DNA of 64,000 nt, from positions 1 through 64,000 of the forward strand of contig NZ_JAMFTN010000029.1 of the NCBI RefSeq assembly GCF_023922585.1, read 5' to 3'. This document shows, in pieces, positions 1 to 9,367 of this stretch. How positions within the stretch are numbered: the first letter of the stretch is position 1; each line of letters begins with the position of its first letter. The notes under the pieces are model-generated. The model ran no database searches and was not told where the DNA came from. It worked only from the letters and a program-made list of their open reading frames with translations. Position numbers and translations under genes: made by a program. Origin of the DNA: Aliidiomarina quisquiliarum (lineage in GTDB: Bacteria > Pseudomonadota > Gammaproteobacteria > Enterobacterales > Alteromonadaceae).

Positions 1-4
1 TAAG

Positions 5-325
5 ATGTCTTCTGGGGAATCACAGCCGACAAGCAGCTGGTCGATGAGTTTGTCTGATATTGGCATTCTGATATCCTTCTTCGATATTGTTAAGAATGCC
101 ATTTACACAGATATTTTTACACTCTCGTTCAAGCTTTCCATGCTAGGTGTTACAAAACGACGGTCACTAATATCTGTGGAGTATATTGCCCTTTTGGTTG
201 GCTGTATTTCTTGGCTGTTACCTGTAACTAAAGCGCCTAATATGTTTGCTACACCTGCGTTGTTTTTATGTGCCTATTTAATTAGTAAGCTTATAACCAA
301 GGCCGACAAAGAAAAGCTGTGGTGA
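5..325 (+). CDS. Hypothetical membrane protein, probably 3' part only
   Basis: I do not recognise this protein. The frame is still open at the left edge, so the true start may lie outside the window. The visible part ends with two hydrophobic stretches (about residues 58-72 and 79-95) followed by a short charged tail ending in KADKEKLW, which suggests the C-terminal end of a small inner-membrane protein. No competing frame on either strand looks better. A strong hairpin follows the stop codon, which fits a real gene end. It could still be a chance ORF because no family motif is visible. Confidence 0.4.
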   Translation: MSSGESQPTSSWSMSLSDIGILISFFDIVKNAIYTDIFTLSFKLSMLGVTKRRSLISVEYIALLVGCISWLLPVTKAPNMFATPALFLCAYLISKLITKADKEKLW

Positions 326-343
326 TACTCCTTACTAACAATA

Positions 344-367
344 ATTGTGCCCTTATGCGGGCACAAT
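344..367. terminator. Bidirectional hairpin terminator between converging genes
   Basis: A perfect 9-bp inverted repeat (ATTGTGCCC and GGGCACAAT) with a 6-nt loop sits between the stop of the small membrane gene and the stop of the S41 peptidase gene, which begins 4 bp beyond it. The arms end in A/T-rich sequence on both sides, so it can serve both converging transcripts. U-tracts are short. Confidence 0.75.
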
Positions 368-370
368 GCT

Positions 371-2572
371 TTAGTTACTGTTTGTTTCAAACCATTCTAT
401 AGCTTTATCTACTAAAACATCACGGCCGCTTTGAATGTCTTTCATAGTTGGCAGCACATAAATGTCGGGCACAATCCCTACCTGCTGTACGTCGTTACCT
501 TCAGTATCCAACACTCTTAAGCCGGTAAAAAACACTGACGTTCCGTCTGGTAAAAGCAAACTTCTTATATTGCCAATGGCACCTGCCGTGGTACTACCAA
601 GCACCAGGGTACGTGGTAGCTCTCGCCAAGCCATCACACTAAACTCAGCCTGACTCATGGTTGCTTCATCAACTAATATTATTATAGCTTCAACTTCTGC
701 TAAATAATCTGAATCGGCGGGTTCTAACGTTGGTTGAAAATCAATGAGCTGCACCTGCCCTGGCGTTGATGGGTCCACTTGCGCTAGTTGTGCAAACTCC
801 AGCGGTTTATGTGTTAGACGCCCGCCCACGTCATACAATACAAAGTCGTGCGGGTATCCGCGTGCATCAATAATCATTTTGCCAGTACTACGAACCTGCT
901 CAAAAGCCTCATCGACGCCGTCCCAATTTAAACCCGCTAGCTTTATATAAGTAATATCACCCTTTAGTAGCTGTACTGAATCACCCAGCAGCCCGTGGTC
1001 GCCTGCTACTAGCCTAGCCTCCACATAATTGCCTACTTCAACCTCTATTTCTTCTCCGTCTCTACCAACAAGTAGTCTGCTAGGTAGTGATTCACACTCT
1101 CTACTCAATAATTTATTCGATAAATAATAGTGGCCAGACATGGCATTACTCGCAGGGAAAGCAGGCAGTAGTTGTTGTAATTTGTTTTCCAAATTTACCC
1201 CATCGATAGCAAGCAGCAAGTCTCCTAGCTTGAGTTTGTCCGCTGCTAACATGTCACCATGCAACTGGGTAATCACAAGCTGGGAGTCTAAGTAACGAAC
1301 CGTTACAGGTTGTTGGCATCTTCCTGCAGTGAAAACGCTTGGGCGCAGTTCGGCGTGACCATCGTTAAGCTGTGAAGTGAGTGATTGCATTACAAAGTGA
1401 AAGTCTGCCTGAGTATTGGCTTGGGAAATTTTTTCTATATACGTGGGTAAATGGGCATGCCAACTTCCCTCTAACTGTTGCTGATACGGAAACCAATATT
1501 CAATAACATTCCACAACCGTGCTAAAGCAAGCAGCCGTAGTTCGTGCTCAAAGCCTGCCGCATCTATCTTGTTTTCTGCTGCATAAGTTGTTAATCCCAT
1601 ACTGTCCGCAAATGCGTAACGGCTCTCGCCAAACTTATAACGGTTCATAGCCAATTGCTGTAAAGCTTCTGCTATAACGTCACCATAGGTTTCCTGTGCG
1701 GCATGCCAGTCACTAGCGTTCAATTCGAGTATTTGATGAGTTGGCGTATGGAGTTCTTCAGTGGGGTAGCTTGGCGTTCCTGCCGTTTCTAACAGTGTTG
1801 TTAACGCCTGAGATAGGTCGTTTTTCTCGAGCAAAAGGTGTAATGACTCTATAAAGGATAAATCCCAATCATATTGGCCACCGGCTACATTCGGGTGGAA
1901 GTATTTTATAAACCCCCATACTTTGATTAGTTCAGCTAGCTGTTCTGCGCTCTGCCTACTCAGTTCAGACCAAGCTATATCAACAGGATCTAAGCTTGCC
2001 AGTTTCTTACTAGTAGATGAGGCAACCAAGTCGGGCGTGTCCGGTAAATAAACGACCTTCTCTCCATCAGCCCAAAGCTCAATGTCACTTAACCAAGCTT
2101 GGCCTGGGCCATACAGATCTGCACCAAACAAGATAGAGTCCGCATGTGGCGACACCTTTTGAATGATTCGCACCTGCTGCCATTCTGCACCCTCGTCTAC
2201 AACAAAATCACTATTACTAAACTCCAGTCTTTGTCTGTTTATGTCTTGAAAGAGGCTGAGTTGAAGCCCTATTCCTCCTTCTGCACGCTTAACTTTCACC
2301 CTTGCCCTAAGCTCAATTTGTTCTGCTTTAAAGTGAAAAGGGATGCGTTGAAATACCCAGCTTTCGCCATTAGGAGCATGCTCAGGTATAACTAATCGAA
2401 CACTGTTTTTACCCTGATAGAGTTCATCACTATCAATAAATACATGGTCTGGCGAAGAGAACGTCCAGCCTACGGGCTTACCATCCTCGCCTTTTTTAAA
2501 GTCATACATTACCTCGTTTGCATGTGCACCCATGCAAAAGATAAGGAGTAATAACAGCATCCAATGTTTCAT
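371..2572 (-). CDS. Exported S41-family (tail-specific-type) serine peptidase
   Basis: Predicted secreted or periplasmic peptidase of family S41 (C-terminal processing peptidase-like). The preferred start is the ATG at 2572: GAGGTG lies 8 nt upstream and the protein opens with a signal peptide (MKHWMLLLLLIFCMGAHA). A longer reading from a TTG five codons earlier has no benefit. The N-terminal ~200 residues look like a carbohydrate-binding-type beta domain (opening YDFKKGEDGKPVGWTF). A helical region with LTSQLNDGHAEL, typical before the PDZ-like part, and GDLLLAIDG follow. The C-terminal S41 core has DEATMSQAEF, where Ser of SQAE (about residue 640) is the expected nucleophile, then a TTAGA turn and VGIVPDI. 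About 733 residues is long but normal for the two-domain S41 proteins of marine gammaproteobacteria. Substrate unknown. It is separated by ~140 bp from the BaeSR-like genes and probably has its own promoter. Confidence 0.85.
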   Translation of the reverse strand: MKHWMLLLLLIFCMGAHANEVMYDFKKGEDGKPVGWTFSSPDHVFIDSDELYQGKNSVRLVIPEHAPNGESWVFQRIPFHFKAEQIELRARVKVKRAEGGIGLQLSLFQDINRQRLEFSNSDFVVDEGAEWQQVRIIQKVSPHADSILFGADLYGPGQAWLSDIELWADGEKVVYLPDTPDLVASSTSKKLASLDPVDIAWSELSRQSAEQLAELIKVWGFIKYFHPNVAGGQYDWDLSFIESLHLLLEKNDLSQALTTLLETAGTPSYPTEELHTPTHQILELNASDWHAAQETYGDVIAEALQQLAMNRYKFGESRYAFADSMGLTTYAAENKIDAAGFEHELRLLALARLWNVIEYWFPYQQQLEGSWHAHLPTYIEKISQANTQADFHFVMQSLTSQLNDGHAELRPSVFTAGRCQQPVTVRYLDSQLVITQLHGDMLAADKLKLGDLLLAIDGVNLENKLQQLLPAFPASNAMSGHYYLSNKLLSRECESLPSRLLVGRDGEEIEVEVGNYVEARLVAGDHGLLGDSVQLLKGDITYIKLAGLNWDGVDEAFEQVRSTGKMIIDARGYPHDFVLYDVGGRLTHKPLEFAQLAQVDPSTPGQVQLIDFQPTLEPADSDYLAEVEAIIILVDEATMSQAEFSVMAWRELPRTLVLGSTTAGAIGNIRSLLLPDGTSVFFTGLRVLDTEGNDVQQVGIVPDIYVLPTMKDIQSGRDVLVDKAIEWFETNSN

Positions 2573-2710
2573 TATTACGCACCTCAAGATTTACTTAGCT
2601 TTATTGTTAGTAAAATGTTGCTAACTAATCTGCCATAAGGTTTTTTGGGCTGAGTGCTATTTACACGAACTTTACCCATTAGGAAATTTGATTTAACTGG
2701 AGAATAATTG

Positions 2711-3424
2711 CTACGAAGATGGCACTAACTTATAACCCATGCCATAAACCGACTGAATCAGCTCTCGCTTGGGAGCTGCTTCAGCCATTTTTGCCCGTAG
2801 GTTTTTAATATGGCTGTCGACGGTGCGGTCACTCACAATGCGGTGGTCGTCGTAGGCCGCGTTTATTAATTCGTTCCGCTTAAACACTCGGCCTGGTTTC
2901 TCATTTAATGTTGCCAGCAAACGAAATTCCACCACGGTTAAGGTTAGCAACACCCCGTCAATTCGCACTTCGAGTGCATTATGGTCAAGCTGTAAGGGGC
3001 TGCTTACTTTTTCCTGTTTTTTTCCTTGCCATTGAATTCGTCGCAACATAGCTTCCACCCTTGCTACTACTTCGCGAGGGCTAATAGGCTTTACTAAGTA
3101 ATCGTCGGCGCCAAGCTTTAAACCAAGAATACGATCAAATTCGTCGTGTCGCGCGGTCAAAAAAAGCACCGGAACTTTACTGCGCTCGCGCAGCGTGCGG
3201 CATACTTCTAAGCCATCCATGCCGGGCATCATAATGTCGAGTAATATAAGTGCCGGCTCTGCTGCCTGCCCACCTTCTGCCAGCGCTGCTAGCATGGCTT
3301 CACCATGTTCAAACTCTCGGCATATATAACCTGCGTGAACTAGGTAGTCGCGTAAAATAGAGCGGATTTCTGGCTCGTCGTCCACCAGCCATATTTCAGC
3401 AGGGTGTGCGTTGGTTAAGCTCAT
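2711..3424 (-). CDS. baeR: OmpR-family response regulator, BaeR-like
   Basis: Cytoplasmic DNA-binding response regulator, 237 aa. The receiver domain (residues ~10-125) has the acidic pair D15/D16, the phosphoacceptor D63 in LLDIMMPGMDG and the conserved K112 in DDYLVKP. The C-terminal winged helix (about 145-237) contains YDDHRIVSDRTVDSHIKNLR, very close to BaeR, the envelope-stress regulator partnered by BaeS. Its start overlaps the end of the sensor kinase gene by 4 bp, so the two are translationally coupled. Placing these genes behind pqiABC suggests envelope stress as the signal, but that is inference; other OmpR-type regulators such as CreB or RstA-like cannot be fully excluded. Confidence 0.88.
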   Translation of the reverse strand: MSLTNAHPAEIWLVDDEPEIRSILRDYLVHAGYICREFEHGEAMLAALAEGGQAAEPALILLDIMMPGMDGLEVCRTLRERSKVPVLFLTARHDEFDRILGLKLGADDYLVKPISPREVVARVEAMLRRIQWQGKKQEKVSSPLQLDHNALEVRIDGVLLTLTVVEFRLLATLNEKPGRVFKRNELINAAYDDHRIVSDRTVDSHIKNLRAKMAEAAPKRELIQSVYGMGYKLVPSS

Positions 3425-4857
3425 ACTTTACCCCGTGGTATTCTAAGCTCTACACTCAGCCCACCTAAAGGGCTAGGGGCAAAGCTAATACTGCCTTGGT
3501 GTGACTTCACAATACTGCGCACAATAGCTAAACCTAGCCCACTGCCGCCAGAGCTTCTGCTGCGGGCGCTATCGGGTCGGTACAAACGCTCGCCCAGCCT
3601 GGTGCACTGCTCAGCACTTAGCCCGGGGCTTGAATCTTCAAGGCGCCAGCTTACCTGCTCTGCGTTGGTAAAGTCTAAGGTGCAGTTAATGGTGCCAGGG
3701 CCGGCGGTATAACGCAGGCTGTTTTCTAATAGGTTGGTGAGTGCTTGTTGCAAACGTACTGGGTCTACGAACAGCTCATAAGGTGTACCCACTACATTGT
3801 AAGTGAGTACTAAACCGCTCTGTGCCGCTCGGTTTTTGTAGCCGTCAACTAGTTGCTTGGTTAAGGCAGACACGTCACAGAGTTCGTTTTGATACGCCAA
3901 GGCACCTGAGTCGGCCTGAGCTAATTGGTGCAAGTCTTCCGTTAAGCGCGCCAAATGGAGCACCTGTTGGTGTAGCCGTGCCTGATGCTTACTGTCGGCT
4001 TGGCGTATACCGTCTTGTACTGCTTCAATATCACCTTGCAGCACGGTTAATGGTGTACGCAGTTCATGGGCAACATCGGCTAGTAACTGGCGCCGCTGCT
4101 CTCTGCTAATAGCTAGAGTATTGGCTAAAGCATTCATATCGCCTGCAAGCACGCTAATATCGTCATTGCCACTGGCATCGGCTGTTGCCGCATATTCACC
4201 CTTGGCTAAGGCCCGACTTACTTTTGCCAGGGCTAAAAGCCGTTTACGCAATACAAAGCTAACCCCAATGGCCGCCAGTGCGGCTAATAACACTGCCAGT
4301 AGCCCTGCAAAAACAAAGGCGCTTGCTTGCTGCGCTTGGAATACCTCATCAATAGGGGCATTCGCCCCTTCTGGGCGCGGCGCATATAAGTGCCCAACCA
4401 CTTTTGGTTCGCCTTGCGATGACCCAACCTGAGATAACCTAACAATAACGGCTACAGACACGGCGTTTTCTATAGGCTGGCCAAACACCGTGTCGCCACT
4501 TGGGGTTATTAAATGCAATTGGGTAAACGCCAGTTGAGTGTCTAGGTTTAGTTTATCAGGGTTAAAAAACACATCGCGTTGAATAGCTCGAAGGGTTTGC
4601 TGCCATTGGTTTAGATTATTGTTTTCTACTGCCGGCTGGCTGTGTTGCCGAGTGTTCTGTTGGCCATAGTAGTCGCCTAGCACCAGCGCCACTTGGCTTA
4701 ATCGCTCGCGCTCTTGGGCAGCCAAATATTCAGTGAAGTTGTAAGAAAAATAACTGCGCACCCCGGTTAGCACAATGGCGACTAACAACAAGCTAGTGCC
4801 TGCTATAGCAATAAAAAACTGCCAGCGGGTACTTAAATAGCGCCAGCCAAGCTTCAT
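3421..4857 (-). CDS. baeS: Membrane sensor histidine kinase, BaeS-like
   Basis: Inner-membrane sensor kinase, 478 aa, partner of the adjacent BaeR-like regulator. An N-terminal transmembrane helix (about 13-35), a ~145-residue periplasmic domain and a second helix (about 178-200) lead into a HAMP linker. The dimerisation/phosphoacceptor segment is LLADVAHELRTPLTVLQGD with the autophosphorylated His in HELRTP. The ATPase domain shows the N box (LTNLLENSLRYT) and G boxes (DSSPGLS and GSGLGLAIV). It overlaps both neighbours by 4 bp (sialidase-fold gene upstream, regulator downstream), so all three are probably one transcript. The signal sensed is not visible from sequence. Confidence 0.88.
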   Translation of the reverse strand: MKLGWRYLSTRWQFFIAIAGTSLLLVAIVLTGVRSYFSYNFTEYLAAQERERLSQVALVLGDYYGQQNTRQHSQPAVENNNLNQWQQTLRAIQRDVFFNPDKLNLDTQLAFTQLHLITPSGDTVFGQPIENAVSVAVIVRLSQVGSSQGEPKVVGHLYAPRPEGANAPIDEVFQAQQASAFVFAGLLAVLLAALAAIGVSFVLRKRLLALAKVSRALAKGEYAATADASGNDDISVLAGDMNALANTLAISREQRRQLLADVAHELRTPLTVLQGDIEAVQDGIRQADSKHQARLHQQVLHLARLTEDLHQLAQADSGALAYQNELCDVSALTKQLVDGYKNRAAQSGLVLTYNVVGTPYELFVDPVRLQQALTNLLENSLRYTAGPGTINCTLDFTNAEQVSWRLEDSSPGLSAEQCTRLGERLYRPDSARSRSSGGSGLGLAIVRSIVKSHQGSISFAPSPLGGLSVELRIPRGKV

Positions 4858-5840
4858 ACCGGCTCCGGTTTTAATTCGTTTAGCGGCACTGCGGCAAAAT
4901 AAATGGCGGGTTTGGCTTTACCATAAGGGCTATTGGCGTGCGACGAATAATAACTCACATAAGCCGTGTTATTACGAACGATTAAACCTGCGTAGCTGGT
5001 GTCGCCTGCCGAAGGTAAGGTACCGCATTCAGTCAGTTCTCCCGTGTCGCGATTCACCCAAGCAAAACTGGTACGTGCCGAAGTAAGTTCGCCATCGGTA
5101 TAACCATACAAGCGGACCACACTAAGCAAGCGGCCGTCGGTTAAACACACCATGACTGGCCCACCAATACGTTGGTTGCATTCACGCCACTGCCACTGGG
5201 TATAAGGCGGGGCTGCAGAGCCTAACAAGGCATGCTGGGGATCGCGCCGCAGTAAACACCATGCGGTACCGCTTTGATCAAAACACAAGCCGCTTTCATT
5301 GCTGTATTCATCGCGAATATGCTCGCCACGGAAGCGCTCAAGAATTTGCTGGTATTGTACGCCGTCTTGGGTGCTATAAAGCCGGGTGTGGTAGTCGCCG
5401 CCCACTTTATAAGCCACACCTAGGCCTGTGTTTCCTTGAAAAGCAACGCGCCACAGCCATAGGTCTTTTTCACCCACGGCGCTAGGCGCTTGCCACTGGC
5501 GGCCAGTGTTCGACTGCCAAGCGTACACTTGGTGCGAATAGCCATGGGTTTTGCGATCAACTTTAAATGCTGCTAGTAGCGTTAACTTCCCTTCCGGAGT
5601 AACAATTAAACTTGGATCTCTTAAATCTCCCTCAAGAGAAAACACTTGTATAGTACGCCAATGCTTACCCTCAACTGAGCGAATAAGGCGAATACGACCG
5701 TCGCCCGACACATGGTTACTGGCTTCTCGAAACACGCACCACCAAGCATTTTTAAACCAAGCTAAGTCGGTAAATGCATTGTGGGCTGCTTTTTGCCAAA
5801 TGCGGCGAGCGGGAAACGCTGGCAACAAATTGTTGGTCAT
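4854..5840 (-). CDS. Sialidase-superfamily beta-propeller protein
   Basis: 328-aa protein with the repeated blades of the sialidase/exo-alpha-sialidase fold: short segments such as SVEGKHWRTI, STQDGVQYQQI and SNTGRQWQAP resemble Asp-box-type turns, and an N-terminal FREASNHVSGDGRIRLIRS segment resembles the family's first Arg-containing blade. There is no signal peptide, so a cytoplasmic location is likely, unlike secreted sialidases. A true sialidase activity is not supported; related proteins are usually annotated only as exo-alpha-sialidase-like. The 3' end overlaps the baeS-like start by 4 bp and pqiC ends 20 bp upstream, which embeds it in the ubiK-pqiABC-baeSR chain. Confidence 0.65.
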   Translation of the reverse strand: MTNNLLPAFPARRIWQKAAHNAFTDLAWFKNAWWCVFREASNHVSGDGRIRLIRSVEGKHWRTIQVFSLEGDLRDPSLIVTPEGKLTLLAAFKVDRKTHGYSHQVYAWQSNTGRQWQAPSAVGEKDLWLWRVAFQGNTGLGVAYKVGGDYHTRLYSTQDGVQYQQILERFRGEHIRDEYSNESGLCFDQSGTAWCLLRRDPQHALLGSAAPPYTQWQWRECNQRIGGPVMVCLTDGRLLSVVRLYGYTDGELTSARTSFAWVNRDTGELTECGTLPSAGDTSYAGLIVRNNTAYVSYYSSHANSPYGKAKPAIYFAAVPLNELKPEPV

Positions 5841-5860
5841 TATTCACCTTTTTGTTTCTG

Positions 5861-6442
5861 CTATTGGTAGCTTGCTGCTTGCACCTGCTCAGCCATGGTT
5901 ACTAACACTTGGTGCCAAGTCGAACTTAAATCAGCCACCGCAGTTGCATAGCCTTCGCCATTTAACGGGGTTTTCAGATCAACAATACCCGTTATTAACT
6001 GGTCGTTTGCCATGGTGCGTAAAAACCACTGCACCCGCACTCGGCCAGCGTTGCTGTTGCTTACTTGGAAAGCGTCTACATACAAATCTAGCCGATAATT
6101 CATGTTATTTACATTGCCTGCGCTAGCTACCGGCACCCATTGGGCGTTCGGGTAAAGCTGGCTCATGGCTTGTCGTAGCTGGCGTTCCAGCTGGCGGTCT
6201 AAACGTTCGGCCCAGCGGTGTTGGCGGGTAATGGTCACTTCTGCATTACCTGTTTCTACCACCAACCCTGTGCCCGATATAAATTCAGCTAAGCGCACCG
6301 AGCCCAAGGCTACTTGAACACTAAGATTGCTACTTACTGGGCTGAAGTTCGGCTCTGCCAACAAATAATGCTTTAATTCTGGCGGTTTACTGGCACAGGC
6401 GGTTAAAAATAAAGCTATGAATACAACCAATAATCGCTGCAT
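5861..6442 (-). CDS. pqiC: PqiC-type outer-membrane lipoprotein (DUF330/ABC-type auxiliary)
   Basis: 193-aa lipoprotein. The lipobox is LFLTAC with the lipidated Cys at residue 16, and the rest shows the PqiC/DUF330 beta-sandwich pattern (KHYLLAEPN, then VSVQVALGSVRLAEF-like and TRQHRWAERLDRQLERQL). In the E. coli Pqi system PqiC is the outer-membrane anchor that receives the PqiB tunnel. The gene overlaps pqiB by one base and is the last gene of pqiABC here. No downstream Walker ATPase is present, which fits Pqi rather than Mla. Confidence 0.88.
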   Translation of the reverse strand: MQRLLVVFIALFLTACASKPPELKHYLLAEPNFSPVSSNLSVQVALGSVRLAEFISGTGLVVETGNAEVTITRQHRWAERLDRQLERQLRQAMSQLYPNAQWVPVASAGNVNNMNYRLDLYVDAFQVSNSNAGRVRVQWFLRTMANDQLITGIVDLKTPLNGEGYATAVADLSSTWHQVLVTMAEQVQAASYQ

Positions 6443-8091
6443 TAGTTACTCCCTACTTTTGGATCTTGCGGAATGCGCACGTCGAAAAACAATGCCCGTG
6501 GGCTGTCTCGCAAGGTTTCACTTAACGGCTCTAATTCACGCAAAATACTATTTAACTTTTCAATCGATTGGGTTAGCTCATTATATGCAGGCGCGTTGGT
6601 AGAGTAACCGGCAAACGTTTGCTCTAGCTCGTTTAAGGCGCTCACTAACACAGTAGGTAATTCTTGCATCGCATCTTGTTCAAGTAGCTTGTGTAGTTGC
6701 TCGCTAGTTTTATTAATAGTACGTAACGTTTGTTCAGAGTAGGCAAGTGTAGAAGTGGCCGTGTCAATAAACTCAGAAAACTTAATATTGTTTAAGCTAT
6801 CCAACAGTGCGGTAAACTTTTGGTCTAGCTGCGTAAAACTATTAGTAACCGAGGGGAAATAGGCATAGTCGGTGACTAAGTTGGGTACCGTATAAACTTC
6901 ATCAGGATAAAAATTAAGGTCGACGAATAACGCCCCAGTTAGTAAGTTACCTGCCCGCAAACTAGCCCGTAAGCCATTACGAAACATATCGTCCATGTCT
7001 TTTTTCCAATCTTCTAAAGTGGTTGCATTAATACTGCGATTAATACGCTCTGGTTCAAACCGAATAAGTATGGGAATTTTCATTTCTAGAATTGAATCGG
7101 TGTCGCCGTGAAGGCCCTGAAATGGCACTTCTTCCACTGTGCCTACCCGCACTCCTCGATATTCCACCGGAGAACCTTTATTTAAGCCACGAACACTGTC
7201 TTCCAACAAAATTACATAGTGAATAACTTCTGTGAAACGCGCCTGCCGTGCTTCTTCTTCATTTTGATACAGCTGAAATGAGGCATTGTTTGTTACCATT
7301 CCCGCTTGCGTATTTTCTTCAAACGCAGCAAAGCTTACTCCACCGCTTAGCAGCGACTCCAAAGAGCCAATGTCTACCCGAACACCTCTTGAACTTAGGT
7401 CTAACTGCGCGCCTGAATGCAGCCAAAAACGTACATCTGACGTTACCAAACTGTCGTAAGGTGCCTGTACAAAAAGCTGATAAGTCATTTGCTTGCTGGT
7501 GGGCTCAAATTCTACCTGCTCTATGCGCCCCACCGTATAGCCCCGATATAAAATCGGATCGCCAACGCCCAAATTGCTGGCATCGTCAGACTGTAAAACA
7601 ATGCGAACACCTTCCATATCGGCGGGGGTAATAGGGGGTGCCGTTAAGGCCACAAAGTGATTTTTAGTATCGGCCGCACCACCCGGCTGCAACTGAATAA
7701 AGGTACCCGACAACAAGGTACTTAAACCACTAATGCCTTCGCGCCCTACGCGCGGTTTTTCAACCCAAAATTCCGTAGCACTATTCAGCATCCGGTCGGT
7801 GTCGCGGTACATACGAATATCGATCAGGGCAAAGTCGAAGGTGTCGGCCAAGCGCACTCCCTCTACTCGGCCTACTGCTACGTCTTGCGCTTTCACTAAG
7901 GTTTTACCTGCTTCGATACCTTCTGCGCGATCGACCTCTAGAGTAATCATCTGCCCTCGGCTAGTTACAGTGTCGTAGGCCATCCACACGCCAATGGCTA
8001 GCGCAACAATAGGTACCAGCCATACGGAGCTAATTTTACGACCAACCCGGCGTTCGGCACGCTCTATTTTTTGACGCGTTTCAATTTCCAT
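6442..8091 (-). CDS. pqiB: PqiB, MCE-domain tunnel protein for envelope lipid transport
   Basis: 549 aa, the usual PqiB length. A single N-terminal transmembrane helix (about 21-41) is followed by three MCE modules, recognisable by repeated signatures such as EGIEAGKTLVKAQDVAVGRV, LGVGDPILYRGYTVGRIEQV and LNKGSPVEYRGVRVGTVEEV. A long helical C-terminus (about 440-540) would form the periplasm-spanning needle seen in E. coli PqiB. It is expected to hexamerise between PqiA in the inner membrane and PqiC in the outer membrane. The start overlaps the end of pqiA by 11 bp. Confidence 0.92.
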   Translation of the reverse strand: MEIETRQKIERAERRVGRKISSVWLVPIVALAIGVWMAYDTVTSRGQMITLEVDRAEGIEAGKTLVKAQDVAVGRVEGVRLADTFDFALIDIRMYRDTDRMLNSATEFWVEKPRVGREGISGLSTLLSGTFIQLQPGGAADTKNHFVALTAPPITPADMEGVRIVLQSDDASNLGVGDPILYRGYTVGRIEQVEFEPTSKQMTYQLFVQAPYDSLVTSDVRFWLHSGAQLDLSSRGVRVDIGSLESLLSGGVSFAAFEENTQAGMVTNNASFQLYQNEEEARQARFTEVIHYVILLEDSVRGLNKGSPVEYRGVRVGTVEEVPFQGLHGDTDSILEMKIPILIRFEPERINRSINATTLEDWKKDMDDMFRNGLRASLRAGNLLTGALFVDLNFYPDEVYTVPNLVTDYAYFPSVTNSFTQLDQKFTALLDSLNNIKFSEFIDTATSTLAYSEQTLRTINKTSEQLHKLLEQDAMQELPTVLVSALNELEQTFAGYSTNAPAYNELTQSIEKLNSILRELEPLSETLRDSPRALFFDVRIPQDPKVGSN

Positions 8092-9367
8092 AACCTTCCT
8101 GCTTTTGTTTGCTTAGTTCTTCCGAGCTTTGCTGCATGTTTGAGTCAACTGCGGCCCACAATAATCGCGGGTCAAAGGTCATAGCGGCAATCATTGTTAT
8201 TATAACAACGGCGGCAAAAGCTGCCGCTGCCGCACCCGGGTAAATACTTAAAATAAGACCTGCTTGCATAAGTGCCACCGTAATTGCGACCACAAATACG
8301 TCGATCATTGACCAGCGGCCAATAATTTCTGTTATACGGTACAGCCGCATACGCCGTTTTGTTGCCATCGGCTGAGGGTGTGCCGCCAACCAGCACAAAT
8401 AACTTAGCGCTATAATTTTAGCTATCGGCACAATAAAACTAGCGGTGAATATTATGGTGGCGATAACGTAACTTTCTGTTTCAATTAATTGCATAACACC
8501 ACCCAGTATCGTCGAATATATTGTGCCGCCAATGGTTACGGTAGTCATCATTGGATAAAGATTGGCTGGTATATACAAAATGGTGGCGGCAACAATAAGC
8601 GCCCAGGTAGCCTGTAAGCGAAAGCGTGAAGGCGAAACTATTGACGCATGGCAGCGCCGGCACGCTGTTTCAGCCTCAGAATTTAATAACCCACAAGTTG
8701 GGCAACCCACTATGCCCTGGCTTGCAGCCGTTGCGCCCGTATAGGCCCCTGGCGGTGGTGCGGGCTCGTGTAACAATGCAAACCAAAGCCAGTCGGCGTC
8801 AACTAAACTAACGGTTCTAACCAAAAAAAACACATAAAAACAAAAGGCGACAAACGACCAACCAAGCTCTACATGGGCCATGCCCATTAGTTTGCCTATG
8901 CTTATAAGTACACCCAGCAAAAACACATCGGTCATTAACCATGGCTTTAACCCACTTAGCATACGGGCTAAAAAATGTGTGCCCGGTAGTTTGGTGCGCA
9001 TAGCAATAGAGGCATATAGGTACACAATGGCGGCCAAAAAAAGCCCTGGTAAAATAACTATGGTTAGTGCAATAAGTAGGGCAAGAATGGGCCAGTCGTT
9101 AGTAAACATGGCTTGGGCGGCGTCGAACAAAACTATCTCTTGCTGTATACCCGCCATGGAAAAGGCTAAAAAAGAAAAGGGTAGGGTAAGCAACAACATT
9201 ACCAATGCGCTGGCTGCATAGGCTAGAATACGCTGGGCGGGAGCGTCGTGACGATACACCAGTTCTCGCTCACAGCGTGGGCAATGGGCCGACTCGCCTG
9301 CCTTAAGTACTGGCAGTGCCATTACCCAATCACATTCAGGGCAAGCCCGCCAGCGTCGGCTACTCAT
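8081..9367 (-). CDS. pqiA: PqiA, inner-membrane partner of PqiB
   Basis: 428-aa polytopic inner-membrane protein with the two-lobed PqiA architecture. Each lobe opens with a zinc-ribbon: CPECDWVMALP...CPRCERELV near residue 9 and CPTCGLLNSEAETACRRCH near 220. Each is followed by about four transmembrane helices; the second lobe has the typical ANLYPMMTTVTIGG. The proposed role is delivery of lipids into or out of the PqiB tunnel. It overlaps ubiK upstream by 4 bp and pqiB downstream by 11 bp. Confidence 0.92.
   Translation of the reverse strand: MSSRRWRACPECDWVMALPVLKAGESAHCPRCERELVYRHDAPAQRILAYAASALVMLLLTLPFSFLAFSMAGIQQEIVLFDAAQAMFTNDWPILALLIALTIVILPGLFLAAIVYLYASIAMRTKLPGTHFLARMLSGLKPWLMTDVFLLGVLISIGKLMGMAHVELGWSFVAFCFYVFFLVRTVSLVDADWLWFALLHEPAPPPGAYTGATAASQGIVGCPTCGLLNSEAETACRRCHASIVSPSRFRLQATWALIVAATILYIPANLYPMMTTVTIGGTIYSTILGGVMQLIETESYVIATIIFTASFIVPIAKIIALSYLCWLAAHPQPMATKRRMRLYRITEIIGRWSMIDVFVVAITVALMQAGLILSIYPGAAAAAFAAVVIITMIAAMTFDPRLLWAAVDSNMQQSSEELSKQKQEGYGN

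Noticed and set aside
371-2572. S41 protein as a catalytically inactive homologue
   Set aside because: The serine motif is unusual (MSQAE) but Ser and its surroundings are kept, so inactivation is not supported.
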